From: Echria macrotheca
Lineage: Eukaryota > Ascomycota > Sordariomycetes > Sordariales > Schizotheciaceae
Direction of reading: 5' to 3'
NCBI GenBank assembly: GCA_030411725.1
Contig: MU839832.1
Coordinates: 868,001 to 932,000 of the forward strand
Length of the DNA: 64,000 bases
Shown: positions 1 to 11,914 of the stretch, one piece after another
Layout: every line of letters begins with the position of its first letter
Numbering within the stretch: position 1 is the stretch's first letter
Position numbers and translations under genes: made by a program
The notes under the pieces: model-generated
Told to the model about the DNA's origin: nothing
What the model saw: the letters and a program-made list of their open reading frames with translations, nothing else
Database searches by the model: none

Positions 1-3000
1 ACCCAGTCTCATGGTGGCCGACTATCCCGGGCTGAAGCGGGCTGCGGTCAACTATCAGCAAGATCCCATGATGACGAGAAGTTTCAAGAAAGGCATGGAC
101 CCGAATTTCCAGTCGGTCAAGATGTGCCTGATTGACACGCTCGGCGTCGATTGCGAGTTCAACGAACTCCTCGCCGACCGCTGGTTCCGCCCGCTCGGCA
201 ATCCTCGAGCCAGGGAGGTTGTGGCGCCCATGCTTTGCCTCCCCGAGCACGGCGGTATGCTGATCAGTATTCGTGACTGGCTGGGGGGCGAGGAGCGCAT
301 GGGCTGTCCTCTCAAGCTAGACCCCGATTCTGATGCTGGTCTGGATGGCGATAGCGACAAGGAAAAGGACAAGGAAGAAGACCAGAAGCCTTCTGCGTCG
401 AACGGGTTTGGTAGTCTCCTCGGGGGAGGAACAGTCACCATGACGGAGCAGCGCGCTAAGACCGAGCTGGGCGAAGTCTTGCTTGACAGAGAGGCGCTCA
501 AGTCCAACGAGGTGCTCGTGGTGGCCATCGGGGACGAAGCCAGGAAAAAGTCGCTGAGTGAATCGACGGTCCGCGTGGGTGCCTTTGGATACCCCATACC
601 CGACGCCACCCTCGCTGTTGTCGATCCCGAGACCGGACTGCTGGCATCGCCGTACTCGGTCGGCGAGATCTGGGTCGACTCTCCTTCTCTGTCGGGCGGC
701 TTCTGGGCGCTACCGAAGCACACCGAGCAGATATTCCACGCCAGGCCTTACAAGTTTGAGCCCGGCGAGCCCACCCCGACGCCGGTGGAGCCTGAGTTCT
801 TGCGGACGGGCTTGCTCGGTACCATCATCGAGGGCAAGATATTTGTTCTGGGCCTGTACGAGGACCGCATCCGCCAAAAGGTCGAGTGGGTCGAGCATGG
901 CACCGAGGTCGTGGAGTACCGATACTACTTTGTGCAGCACCTGGTTGTCTCGATCATGAGGAATGTCCCCAAGATCTACGACTGTTCGGCTTTTGACGTC
1001 TTTGTTAACGAAGAGCACCTCCCCGTTGTTGTTCTCGAGTCCCAGGCCGCGTCGATATTGCCCACCACCAGCGGTGGGCCTCCTCGACAGCTCGACACGG
1101 CTCTGCTCGACTCTCTCGCCGAGAGATGCATGGATGTGCTCATGCAGGAGTACCATCTTCGTGTCTACTGCATTTTGATCACAGCGCCAAATGCCCTGCC
1201 GAGAGTGCAGAAAAATGGGCGGCGTGAGATTGGAAACATGCTGTGCAGACGAGAATTCGACCTCGGCAACCTTCCTTGCGTACATGTCAAGTTCGCCGTC
1301 GAGCACGCCGTCCTCAATCTGCCGATCGGCGTGGATCCAGAGGGCGGCATCTGGTCCCCGGTCGCATCCGCCGACAGGGTCGAGACTCTGGCACCGGCCG
1401 ACAAGCAGTACTCGGGGATCGACCGAAGGGAAGTGGTCATTGACGACAGGACGTCGACTCCGCTCAATAACTTCTCCAGCATCACGGACCTCATCCAGTG
1501 GCGAGTAGCAAGGCAACCAGAAGAATTGGCCTACTGCACGATCGACCAACGTGGCAAAGAGGGCAAAGGCATCACGTGGAAGAAGTTTGACACCAAGGTC
1601 TCGGCTGTTGCGGCGTATCTGAAGAACAAACTCAGGATTCGCCCGCGCGATCATGTTGTTCTGATGTACACCCATTCCGAGGATTTTGTCTATGCGGTAC
1701 ATGCGTGCATCAATCTTGGCGCCATCATCATCCCCATTGCCCCCATGGACAAGAACCGACTATCCGAGGACGTCCCGGCCTTTCTTCATCTGGTGGCAGA
1801 CTACAAGGTCAAGGTGGTCTTGGTGAACACGGAAGTGGATGGGCTGCTCAAGCAGAAGCCGGTTGCCCAGCACATCAAGCAGTCAGCCCAAGTGCTCAAA
1901 GTGTCGATTCCCAACACGTACAACACCACCAAGCCCCCAAAACAGACCAGCGGACTGCGAGACCTGGGCATTACCATGGACCCAGCGTGGGTCCAACCCG
2001 GATATCCGGTAATCATCTGGACGTACTGGACACCCGATCAAAGACGTCTTGCAGTCCAGCTTGGCCACGACACCATTCTCGGGATGTGCAAGGTGCAAAA
2101 AGAGACCTGCCAGATGACGAGCTCCCGGCCGGTACTCGGATGCGTCAGAAGCACAACCGGTCTGGGGTTCATCCATACCTGTCTCATGGGCATATACATC
2201 GGCACGCCGACCTACCTCCTGTCCCCGGTCGATTTCGCCATAAATCCGCTCTCGCTGTTCTTGATCTTGTCAAGATATAAAATCAAGGACACGTACGCCA
2301 CGCCGCAGATGTTGGATTACGCCATGAACCTGATGCCCGGCAAAGGCTTCACGCTGCACGAGCTCAAGAATATGATGATTTCTGCCGACGCCCGGCCCCG
2401 GCCCGATGTTTTTCAAAAGGTCCGGCTGCATTTTGCCGCCACCGGTCTCGACAGGACCGCCATCAACACCGTCTACTCCCATGTGTTGAACCCAATGATT
2501 GCCTCACGGTCCTACATGTGTATCGAGCCCATCGAACTGTGGCTCGACACCAAGGCCCTGCGACGTGGTCTAGTGTTCCCAACCGACCCGGAGCGGGACC
2601 CCAAGGCTCTGCTGGTGCAAGACTCGGGCATGGTCCCCGTGTCTACCCAGATTGCCATTGTCAACCCCGAGAGCCGCATGCTCTGCAGCGACGGCGAGTT
2701 TGGCGAGATCTGGGTGGATTCCGAAGCGTGCGTCAAGGGCTTCTATGGGTCCAAGGACATGTTTGACGAAGAGCGGTTCAACGGGCGGACGATCGAGGAC
2801 CCGACGATACGGTATGTGCGAACCGGCGATCTTGGCTTCCTGCACAGCGTCAGCAGGCCGATTGGACCCGGCGGCGCACAGGTCGACATGCAGGTCCTGT
2901 TTGTACTCGGCAGCATCGGCGAGACCTTTGAGATTAACGGTCTGAGCCATTTCCCCATGGACATTGAGTTTTCGGTCGAGCGCTGCCACCGGAATATTGT

Positions 3001-3971
3001 ACCCGGCGGATGGTAAGTGGCCCGTTGATTTTTGTGTCTTGTGCTAACCCACCCCTAGTGCTGTTTTCCAAGCCGGCGGTCTTGTTGTTGTGCTTGTTGA
3101 AGTGGCGCGCAAGGCGTACCTCGCGTCTATCGTCCCTGTGATAGTCAATGCCATTCTCAACGAGCACCAGATCATCGTCGACATTGTTGCCTTTGTCAAC
3201 AAGGGCGACTTCCCGCGGAGTCGCCTGGGCGAGAAACAACGCGGCAAGATACTCGCAGGATGGGTCAGCCGGAAGATGCGCACCATGGCGCAGTTTGCCA
3301 TTAAGGATACCGACAGCGCCATGATGGGTCCTCCTGGGACTGCAGGCGGCCAGCCAGGCCCCAATATCGCCGGTGTTGAGGAGGACATGCCCCGCGGAAG
3401 CATAGGCAGCTACCGCAGCGCCGGCGTCTATAAGGGCGGTGCCGGAGCCAGCAGTCTCCGCAATGTCGAGCATGCACCGCATATCCTCGAGCAACAGGAA
3501 CTCGAGAGACAAGCCGACGGCCATGCACCCTTCCGGTCCACGCCCCCACCTATAGCATTCGCCGAGATGCCGGCCGACGAGAAGGGCAAGAACATTGACG
3601 ACGATCAGACGCCGACCAAGAACACGCACTTTAGCAACCGCGTCAGTGTCGCGCCGTTCCCGCACGGCTACGATCTGCCCGATTTTGACAAGTTCGGCTC
3701 CGACTCGGACGAGGCTGCGGCCCCGCCCCCGGTCGGTCCAAAACCATACGGCACCAACACGAGTCCACCTGGGACGGCGTCTACGCCGCAGATACGGCTG
3801 CCCGGCGTGGACGGGCGGGAGTCGCTGGATGATTGGAACATGCGGCCGCTGAGTACCGTGCAGGCTGGGGGACAGGTGGGTACTGCCATCACGGACAACA
3901 ATGAAGATGATGACTGGACGAGGGATGCGTACATGTCGATGAATCTGGCTGGGACGTTGGGGAAGCGCTAA
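1..3971 (+). CDS. cps1: CPS1/DIP2-type AMP-binding (adenylation) protein, 5' end cut by window
   Basis: Large acyl-CoA-synthetase-like protein of the fungal CPS1 family (animal DIP2 and yeast Cmr2 relatives), which carries tandem adenylation-like domains; CPS1 is linked to virulence in plant-pathogenic fungi, but its substrate is not settled. The reading frame is open from base 2, so the N-terminus lies outside the window. Exon A runs to 3012; a 46-nt intron 3013-3058 (GTAAGT, gtgCTAACcc, TAG) leads to the last exon 3059-3971. The first adenylation-like segment occupies roughly the first 480 visible residues. The second starts near visible residue 490 with the motif NNFSSITDLIQWR and includes VRTGDLGFLH close to the exon junction. 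The C-terminal tail after about residue 1080 is low-complexity (Pro/Asp/Ser rich). No introns are visible in 3 kb of exon A. The next gene is convergent. The family call is firm; catalytic activity is not demonstrable here. Confidence 0.9.
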
Positions 3972-5449
3972 TGTTTTCTGTTATCTGTTGATAGCGACGC
4001 TTTTCCCTTTTGTAGTGGCATTGGGAGATTATTAGTGGGATGGAGGATGCATGTTTCTGTTTTTCCTTGTTGCACACGTCTCGGATTGGAAAATAGGTGG
4101 TTCTTGGACGAGGGGAGCATAGAGACCGAGATGGATGCGAAGCTTGATGCATGTACGGAGTAGGTACGGTACGGTGCGAGCGGAGTATACATGTGTAAAT
4201 GGATGTTTTGAGTGTCTCTTCTCTCTGCTCGTCGTCATGCTGGATGTAGCATGTACAATCTGCCTGGGAACCGTGAGAGCGCGAGGTCGGTCCCGGGCAC
4301 TGGTTTCAGCGGAGTGCCGGAAGAAGCAGCCACAGGGGCTGTGTTTACGTTCGGGTTTCTCAGTATCGAAGCCATCACAGTCAATGGAGTTTTGATAGTT
4401 TGGCCCTCGACCCGAGTCGCTTATATTGGACCGGACCTCTACCGGACACAGTCTCGGTACCCTTTCCAGGTAAGTTAGCCAGCCTGTCTGTGCCCAGCTT
4501 GCAACATGATCTCTCCCCCAACGCCGAATCTCGATTGACAGAGCACCTGCAATGGAGTCTGTGGGGTTTTCCAAAACAGAACAGGAGACAGGGCCGTGGC
4601 CAGCTTGATTTCTAGTAATTAAAACGGAATTCCGCAGGTCACAGTTCCGCTGACGGATGGATCCAGGGAGCCGCTCCTAGAGGGAACATCGCCTAGGACC
4701 CTCCCTCCCTTGCATCATCAAAATATTACATCACTCTGGAATGCAAAACAAATCACTCACTACCAACACACAAATGGAAAGCATTAAAAGATTGTATTTC
4801 CCACATCTCAATCCTAACAACGACCGACCGGCATCAAACCCAAATCTGACCACCCATCATCATCCCTCATCCCTCTCTGCCATCGTGGTCCAAGTCGACT
4901 GTATCCTCCCAACAAGGTGTATTCCCAACATGTGTGTATCCCCGTTCCCCCATCCCCATTCTTCGTTCCCAGTCCATATGCCAGGTTTGGTATGCATAAC
5001 GAGTTTAAAATGACAAACAACGACGCAAAAATATGCAATCTCCAGCATGCACACAACGCTTCTCCATTTTCAACATTCCTCCATACCCCTCCCTAACCCT
5101 CAAATACTCATTCCAGCTGGAACTCAGCTCAAAGCATATATTCGGAGACGCTCCTCTCGCCCGTCAAAATCCCACACACACAACATAACCTTGCTCGCTT
5201 TCATGGGGGGTATAAAAAGCTAGACTCTGACCGTCCCGACGAACATGCCCCAACCAGCTATCCGCCACATCAAGCGACAGCTAGCAGCGGCAAATTCATC
5301 GAGGAACCGTCGTCGTCCGATGAAACCAAGTATGTACCCGAATCGAATAAAGCGAGACCAAGGAATTCGAAAGCGGCGGTCGAATAGAGGTACGCCAGAT
5401 ATGTCGACATGTCGTAAACGAGGGCCCAATAAACGAGAGGAGGCACGAG
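3972..5449. other. Convergent intergenic region, 3' flanks of cps1 and the next gene
   Basis: About 1.5 kb between two genes that face each other. Open frames here are short and show no family motif. From about 4730 to 5215 the sequence becomes AT- and CA-rich (short CA runs near 5163-5182), as expected of 3' untranslated and intergenic DNA. No tRNA or repeat was recognised. Confidence 0.6.
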
Positions 5450-7717
5450 TCAACTGCCCCAGCCCAGCGTCTCCAGGATCGTCTTGGCCTCGAGACCGCT
5501 GAGTCCGGCGACGCCGAGCGCCCTGACCTGCGTACCTCCGCGCAGCGTCTGGAGGCCCTTGGCAATCTTCCAACCCTGCTCCTCGTTGATGACAAAGAGG
5601 TATCGTTTGCCCTCCTGGTCGCGGATGTTGATCCTGAGGACGTGCAGGCCCTTGGCGGCCCACTCGCCCGTCTTGTCACCGTTAGAGTTGCCCGAGACTG
5701 ATGAACCTTTCGCAGAAGCATTTGGGCTGACATGACACACATCCTGGCACGCGCGCCCGAGCTCGGCAAGATAGGCCACGGCCTCCTCGCCGGTAAACGT
5801 CTTGGTGGCGCCTCTCTCGGCCGCCCGGCGCTGGCTGCTCGGCATGTGTTTGAAAAAGGGGTGGTTGGTAGGGATCGCACCGGGGGGATTCGAAGCACCG
5901 GAAGTCAACGCATGCGCTGGGCACCATACCTCGACCGATTTAATCGTCCAAGCCTTGATATCCCACTCTCGCTGGGCGACGCCTCTTCGATCGTCGTCGA
6001 TAAACAATCCGGCGCTCGTGATCCGGAGAATCAGGCCATCAGTAACGTTCCCAACCCCCGACACAAGCTGCGAGGCCGGCGTCTTGGAGAACTGGTTGAG
6101 AAAGCCATAGACGGCCTTGATGATGATCTTGTTCGGGTCGTCGGTGGTGTATGCTCCCTGCATGCTCGGCGGGGGCGTCGTTCTTGCAGTAGAAGCCGAC
6201 GGGGCCCACGAGGATTCGGAGAAATCAGACACCGACTTCTTTCGGGCCGTGGGCTTTTTCGGCGTATCGTAGGGTCGGAAGGAATACGCTGGTTCCTCGG
6301 TACCTGCTGCTGGTTTGGCTGCTGCTGCGGCCGGCTTAGTAGGCGTCTCGGAAGAGGGCCTGGCTGATGTGCCAGAGGGGGGCGCTGCTGGGGGCTTGCC
6401 GTTCGGCCACATGCTGGTCCTCTCCCCGACCGAGGAGTAGGCATAGCTGGAGCCCTTGCGGGTATTCTTCTCCTCCTCCTCCTTGCGCTTCTGCTCCCGT
6501 TCGAGCCGCTCGCGTTCGAGTCTGGCAAGACGCTCTTTTCGTTCCTGCGCCTCCCTCGCCTCCTTCTCTCTGGCCTCTCGTTGGGCCTTTTCCCGACGCT
6601 CTGTTTCTACCCGCTGGCGCTCTTCTTCACGCATCCTCTCCAGCTCTCGCTGTCTGGCCTCGTACTCTCGCTGCTCCTTCTCGGATCGCTCCTTGGCCTC
6701 TCGCTCTCTGGCTTCATGGGCTAGCTTTTCCCGGAGCTCTCGTTCGACCTTTTCTCTTAACTCCTTCTCGAGACGGGCCTTTTCGCGTTCTTCCTGCTCC
6801 TTGCGCTCCCTCTCTCGGGCCTCTCGGGCGCGTGCATCGTTTTCCCGTTGTTCTCGTTCCCGGGCCTCTCGCTCGCGGAACTCACGAAGTCGACGAGCCG
6901 CTTCTTCTTTTCGCTTGAGCTCAGCTTCCCTGGCCTTACGTTCCTCCTCCTTGGCCTTCCGCTCCTGGTCTCTTCGTCGGGTCTCCTCTCGAGCCTTTTC
7001 CCATGCACCCTTAGCATCGGTCTTGGTCGTGTTAGGGCGAGGAGGCGGCGACTGAGGAGCTTGTCGAGGCTGCGGTGCAGGTTTCGGCGCAGGCTCGGGT
7101 TTCGGCGGCTCCGGTTCTTGAGGAGGAGGTGGAGGTGGTTGGTACTGAGATTGAGGACGTGGCTGTTCGGGACGTGGTTGGTCTTGCCACGAGGTGTTCG
7201 GCCTCTCTGTCTTGGGCGTTTCGTGTTGAGGCGGAGGAGGGGGCGGTGGATTATTCGGGGGAGGTGCGTGGTTAGGGGGCGCTCCATTGGGAGGCGCCCC
7301 ATTGGGAGGAGCGTTGTAATAGGGTCCCGAACTGCTGAACCCGCCGCCAGGTCGCTGAGAACCGTTTGCGCCCGCAGCACCTTCGCTCTGTGTCCTGCCC
7401 ATTGACCACGATCCAAGTCCGACGGCAATGATGAGGAGAACAACACCCATGTTCCCCAGCCCTTGGAAGTTGGCCCACCACGTCTTTATCGCAGGGGCTA
7501 AGGTCTGCAGTATTACCACGGATGCGAATGCGCATGCCATGCCGGCAATGAAGCTGTTCCATTGCGGCCGCAACGACGGCAGGTACAGGAATCCTGATCC
7601 GGCCGAGTGCTCAGGTATGATGAATATGTCATATTTGCCTGTTGGGAGGCCTGAACTGCCCGACGTTGTTCGGGGGTTCTCCCCATGCGGCGGGGGAGGT
7701 GGAGGTGCCTGGCTCAT
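5450..7717 (-). CDS. Unknown two-TM protein with Pro-rich and long charged coiled-coil region
   Basis: Single-exon 755-residue protein that I cannot place in a named family. Order of parts: short Pro-rich start; a conserved-looking segment (GKYDIFIIPEHSAGSGF, residues 27-43); two hydrophobic helices at about 55-77 and 88-106; a Pro/Gln-rich linker to about 230; about 190 residues almost entirely of Glu, Arg, Lys and Ala in heptad-like order (probable long single helix or coiled coil); then a globular C-terminal domain (about 525-755) ending LEAKTILETLGWGS. Membrane anchoring with a cytosolic rod is an inference. The start at 7717 is supported by an in-frame TAG about 50 nt upstream. The leader holds two uORFs and a probable 5'UTR intron. 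Alternatives such as a plain cell-surface or trafficking adaptor cannot be separated by eye. Confidence 0.8.
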   Translation of the reverse strand: MSQAPPPPPPHGENPRTTSGSSGLPTGKYDIFIIPEHSAGSGFLYLPSLRPQWNSFIAGMACAFASVVILQTLAPAIKTWWANFQGLGNMGVVLLIIAVGLGSWSMGRTQSEGAAGANGSQRPGGGFSSSGPYYNAPPNGAPPNGAPPNHAPPPNNPPPPPPPQHETPKTERPNTSWQDQPRPEQPRPQSQYQPPPPPPQEPEPPKPEPAPKPAPQPRQAPQSPPPRPNTTKTDAKGAWEKAREETRRRDQERKAKEEERKAREAELKRKEEAARRLREFREREAREREQRENDARAREARERERKEQEEREKARLEKELREKVERELREKLAHEAREREAKERSEKEQREYEARQRELERMREEERQRVETERREKAQREAREKEAREAQERKERLARLERERLEREQKRKEEEEKNTRKGSSYAYSSVGERTSMWPNGKPPAAPPSGTSARPSSETPTKPAAAAAKPAAGTEEPAYSFRPYDTPKKPTARKKSVSDFSESSWAPSASTARTTPPPSMQGAYTTDDPNKIIIKAVYGFLNQFSKTPASQLVSGVGNVTDGLILRITSAGLFIDDDRRGVAQREWDIKAWTIKSVEVWCPAHALTSGASNPPGAIPTNHPFFKHMPSSQRRAAERGATKTFTGEEAVAYLAELGRACQDVCHVSPNASAKGSSVSGNSNGDKTGEWAAKGLHVLRINIRDQEGKRYLFVINEEQGWKIAKGLQTLRGGTQVRALGVAGLSGLEAKTILETLGWGS

Positions 7718-7859
7718 GTGGCAACGCGGCCGACAAAGCCAGGAGGTCGGCGGCCGCGACTACTTTGGGGGTATCGGCGATTCTGCGCGCTATGAGAGCG
7801 GGTGTTGGTATTGATCTCGGCGAATGCGGTCGGCAAAGGCGATCAATGTGGAAGGTCAT
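7629..7859 (-). promoter_or_regulatory. 76-codon overlapping uORF in the leader of the two-TM protein gene
   Basis: An ATG at 7859, 142 nt before the main ATG at 7717 and one frame off it, opens 76 codons that overlap the first 89 nt of the main coding region. A shorter 17-codon uORF (7896-7843) precedes it. Scanning ribosomes that start at 7859 would bypass the main ATG, so this could lower translation. The predicted peptide contains a helix-like ALIARRIADTPKVV stretch but no known motif. Confidence 0.4.
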
Positions 7860-7921
7860 GAAGAAGCGAAAGTCTAGTGGTATCTCTCGAATGCATCAAA
7901 GGTCGTAACGTCGTGAGAAGA

Positions 7922-8010
7922 CTGGAGTCGCACAAGCGTCAGCATCGGCGATCGCAGACGTAACAGGGACAATGGATGGATGCGAACAGAGAGGAACCCA
8001 GCCGACTTAC
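7922..8010 (-). other. Probable 5'UTR intron of the two-TM protein gene
   Basis: On the minus strand the leader contains a perfect donor GTAAGT at 8010, a CTGAC branch-like site about 28 nt before the 3' end, and CTCCAG at 7922. The 89-nt span fits the size range of introns in this window. It lies 204 nt upstream of the main ATG. Confidence 0.45.
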
Positions 8011-11000
8011 CAACAAGAAACGAAAAAGCAAGACGCCCAACTCCCAGGTGCCGAATGCAAGATATCGTCGTCGTGTGACTCCGAGGAGGTTGAATCGAAT
8101 CGTGCGATCGAGCCCGCAAAAGGCGGGGCTGGGTGGTTGTCGTTTGCTTCCTTGTTTTGGTCCTCTTCTCTCCGACCGCAGCCGGTCGATGGCTCGATTC
8201 CTTTCCGGCCTCACAACGCAAGTCAGAAAAATTGTGTCGACAAAATTTGTGCATAGGATGGTGAAAGGTGTGCACGCCCAGGCGGGAGGGTGCAGAGCTG
8301 TTTTTGGGAAGCTTTCCTGCTGGACCTGTGGGAAAAACGCTAGGGGGCCCTGTTATGTTTACTTTGGGGACTGGCGCCAGCCTTTTTTCCTCGCTTGCCA
8401 TTGAGTGGGTGGACGCACGGACGACACCACGCGTTTGGCAGCTCTCTGTGTGGCTGCAGACTTCCCGCACCTACCAGCTGGCTGCAGCCTGCAGCCAATT
8501 CCACGGGAAGCTTTCGATCGTCTTCTGCTTCTGCAATTGCTCCCAGCAGTTCAAAAATCCCGGGTTTGAGCAAATCTGTGGCCCAGATATCAGCCACCCC
8601 AGTCGAAGCGAATGGGAGTTTTCTCAACGGTGTCCAGACGAGCCGACCCCGCGAAATCCACTGCAGCTGGCTCCAGCTGCTTCCCCGCTGTCAAAAGAAA
8701 GCAGTTCATCAGCGACAGGTGTCAGTTCATCACTTTGCTGGGGTCACCCGAGACTCGGCGTTGGCCACCCCCAGAGACCCTGAAAAGCCACGTTCCCGCT
8801 GACCGAACCCTCCACCACAGAAGAATTACGAGCGGCTCCCGCGGAAGTCTTGATGAGCATCACACCGGCCAATCCTCCACCATTGAGGTTACCCCTCGCC
8901 GCGACGACGCGGATCTCTTTTCACTCTTCTCGACGCGTTGCCCCGTGAAATCGAGTGTCTGCCAGCGAATGGAAGATGCAATCTGCAAAACAAACCACAA
9001 ACCACGCACGACGCACAGTAGCTGGACTCCACCGTCGTCTGCCCAGGCTCAAAGGGGCTCTGAGTGCACCGCTTCGGCACCCAATCCGACGAGATTGTGC
9101 AATCTCCTCATTGTGACAGGTTGTGAAGGCTCCACCTGCAGAGCGAATCGCGGAGTGACGGACCAGCCCCGGGATGGCCCAGCGAATCCGCGGTTCTGGG
9201 CTCTGGCCGCTGCATTTTCGGATGTGGGGTCGAACGCCGACGAGGGAAGCACCTTGTCGTCCTTGACAGTCAGCAAGAGCCGGCCGAGAGAGCCGGCCGT
9301 GCGCCCCCTCAAGTTCCCAGCCCTCTGTCCTCATCTCGATCTGCGACACTGCGCTTCCAGGTTTTGTGCCTGGTGAGATTCCTCAGATTGACTGGTTATG
9401 AGTCGGACCTGTTCATCGGCGGCTATTCCTCTCAATTTTATATAGGCGGTAGAGAAATGAGAGGCCTGAATTAGCTAACGTTATAGAAATCTTTTCACGG
9501 CCACAAGCGAAACGCCCGTCAGGAGCACACCCCGTTGCCTAGCAACCGGGGAGCGAAAATGGGGCTGGTGGGTGACGTAGCCCAATTGCCAGCACACCGC
9601 CTGCCAGCCGCCTACCCCACACACCACTGAGCATCCGCACTCGCATCCGCAAACGGTTTCGCGGAATCCCACCCTCCCCTTTTTGTTCCCTCAACGGTTG
9701 AGCACTCGGTACCGTGGAAACTCGAACATCTGCCGTTTGCCGTTGATCGTAGTGACACGTAGCATATTCATGATACCGAGGATGAGGGGTGCATTGCAAA
9801 TCGTAGAATCCAGTAATTGGAACGCAAACAAACAACAGAAAGCCCCTATCCGCAGCCGCACCACAGACGATCAGAAGCCATATGGGAAGCCCGGTTTGTG
9901 CCTCATCGAAACCCGCCAGAGTTGTAGATGAAACCAGAAGACTCGGCTCACGTCTAGTTGGACGCTCGCGGTGTGTCCGCAAGATGAACTGGTGCAACCT
10001 GCGACGCTCTGATTGTAGCAACAGCCACCAGAAAAGGGGTTTGGATTGCGTTGCTACAAAACGTAGTTGACGGAGGAATAGAAAGGGGGAAAAGAGGGCC
10101 GTTTACACAATCAGGAACTGAGAGAACCCTTCATTAAATAACCGCTGTCAGGCCGTATCATGTGCTGCCAGAACAGAACCACACATGCAGACAGATCAAT
10201 CCATTTTTTTTCTCTTACGAGGAATGGGCGGCGTTTGTAAGTTCCAGGCATTTTGGAAGTAGGTGTGAGGAGCTGGCTGGGCGGTTTAATCGAAAGACGT
10301 TGGGGATATCTAGCTTCAGCCGTATAGCTGTCGTCATATTGGGGGCCCGAAAAGGGTTGTTGGATACTCTACCTGAGGTAGTTGTCATTGCCGTGGCCTG
10401 TTTTGACGGGCTCGTGCCTTTTCTTTCCGCCTAGTGATAAATGGACTTGGCTTGATTTCTTGTGTATTAGAACTATCAGATCTGAGTACCTAGGTAGATC
10501 AGCATCTCCGGTTGAGGTCCCAAGTATCTTAATCAGATACAGTACCTAGTGGTAATTGTCTCGTTTCCGCCCGGCATTGAGACTTTTGTCCTTATTCTGT
10601 TCCCTGATAATGCCTAGGTAAGCTGGATTCAGTGTCCCCTTGACTACCTAACAGACGCTTAACTTTTGGACTTGCAATATGCTCCAGCACTTTTGACCAA
10701 GATACACCCATTTCCATCTACTTGTCGGCGCACGGCGGCAAACAAGTATTTCCCGGGCTTGCCAATCTTATTATCCACATCCGTGGCGACTGTCAACGAT
10801 GCATTCATTCCTCCGGCGTTTACAAGGCCTTACAAGAGAGATTATCCAGACTGACTGAGAACCCAGATATCCGCGGTAGAGCTTCCGGTCGTGTTTAATA
10901 CCCACCAGGGACAGACATCGTAAGGAGCAGAGTGTTGTAAAGACCCGGCGATTCGGGAAAAACCAGCAACAGCCTCCTCCAATTCCCAGACGGATCCGCA

Positions 11001-11605
11001 AAGATGAAGATGACGAGCCTATATCATTGCGGACAAGCTGTCATTCCCGGCATGTTGGGGGTTTAGTATCCCCCCCTTTTTTTCTCCCAGTCCTCGTTGC
11101 TGGAATCGAGCAGTTCAATATGTGTCAAGTTTGTCAAGATTGACGTCTGATGGTAGGGGAGAGGGTGGGGGAACTTGGTTTCATCCCTTGAAGAGCTGCA
11201 AGAGTACAGTTTATGCAGGAATATCTGGACTGATGTGTAGGGCACATTCCTCCTCAGTATGTAACGATTGTATTCGCCTCTTTGTGCCAAGTCCACCTTG
11301 ATGACCTGTGATGTTTCTGCTATTCCAACTGAGTCTCGAGCCAAGATATGGCCGGTATAATGCATCTCCAAGAGATTTACCGTCTCGAAATATATGCATC
11401 CTGTCACACCACACGAGATAGACACCGCCGAGATCAAATTTCCCCAGTCCCCGAGGACAAGTTCCCATTGTATCTTCCGTTCTTCGCTATGCAGCTATCA
11501 ATATTAATCCCATACCCATATCCATGTATGCTTTCCCTCCCGTGATACTCCATTGTAACCATCCCTGTGTACGCCGTGTTGACTCGATACATACAGACCA
11601 ACGGC
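8011..11605. other. 3.6-kb stretch without a recognisable gene
   Basis: Lies between the head of the two-TM protein gene and the tail of VAM7. Open frames up to 254 codons exist on both strands, but none shows a motif, a plausible start context or splice-linked continuation. The part from 10440 to 10660 is poorer in G+C and has several copies of the palindromic core CCTAGG/TACCTAG, common in fungal intergenic DNA. I see no transposon ends. A non-coding RNA or long promoter cannot be excluded. Confidence 0.5.
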
Positions 11606-11914
11606 TCAGCTAGGCGCATGCATCAAAAACATTCCCAGCTCGATAACAAACTCCAGCACGGCCGCGACCCTGCCCACAACCCACCGGACGACAACGACCA
11701 TCTGCACGCAGGCCAGCACGAGCCGGACCATCCACTCTAGAACGCTATCCACCACGCCGCCTCCCGCCGCTGTCCGCCGTTGCTTTTCTTCATATCCTTC
11801 TTCTTCCTCCTCCACCTCGACCGCTGCCACAGCCACCACAATTTTCCGCTTATACAGCAACGGCTCCCCGTTCGTCGTCATCCCCACTGCGTCCCCGGAA
11901 GGCGGCACCTCGCG
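11606..11914 (-). other. In-frame hydrophobic extension after the VAM7 stop codon
   Basis: The VAM7 frame continues without a stop for 103 codons past its TGA (11917-11915). The encoded tail has an acidic run (VEVEEEEEGYEEKQRR) and then about 45 mostly hydrophobic residues, including VRLVLACVQMVVVVRWVVG, ending at a TGA at 11608-11606. Third codon positions are mostly G or C, like neighbouring coding DNA. It could be reached by stop readthrough (TGA followed by C). A second route is a 45-nt intron from the GTGCCA shortly before the stop to the CAG shortly after it; this would preserve frame but has a weak donor. It may instead be 3'UTR that happens to be open. Confidence 0.35.

Noticed and set aside
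10440..10660. Possible transposon relic because of CCTAGG-type palindromes
   Set aside because: No terminal inverted repeats, target-site duplication or transposase-like frame could be found.
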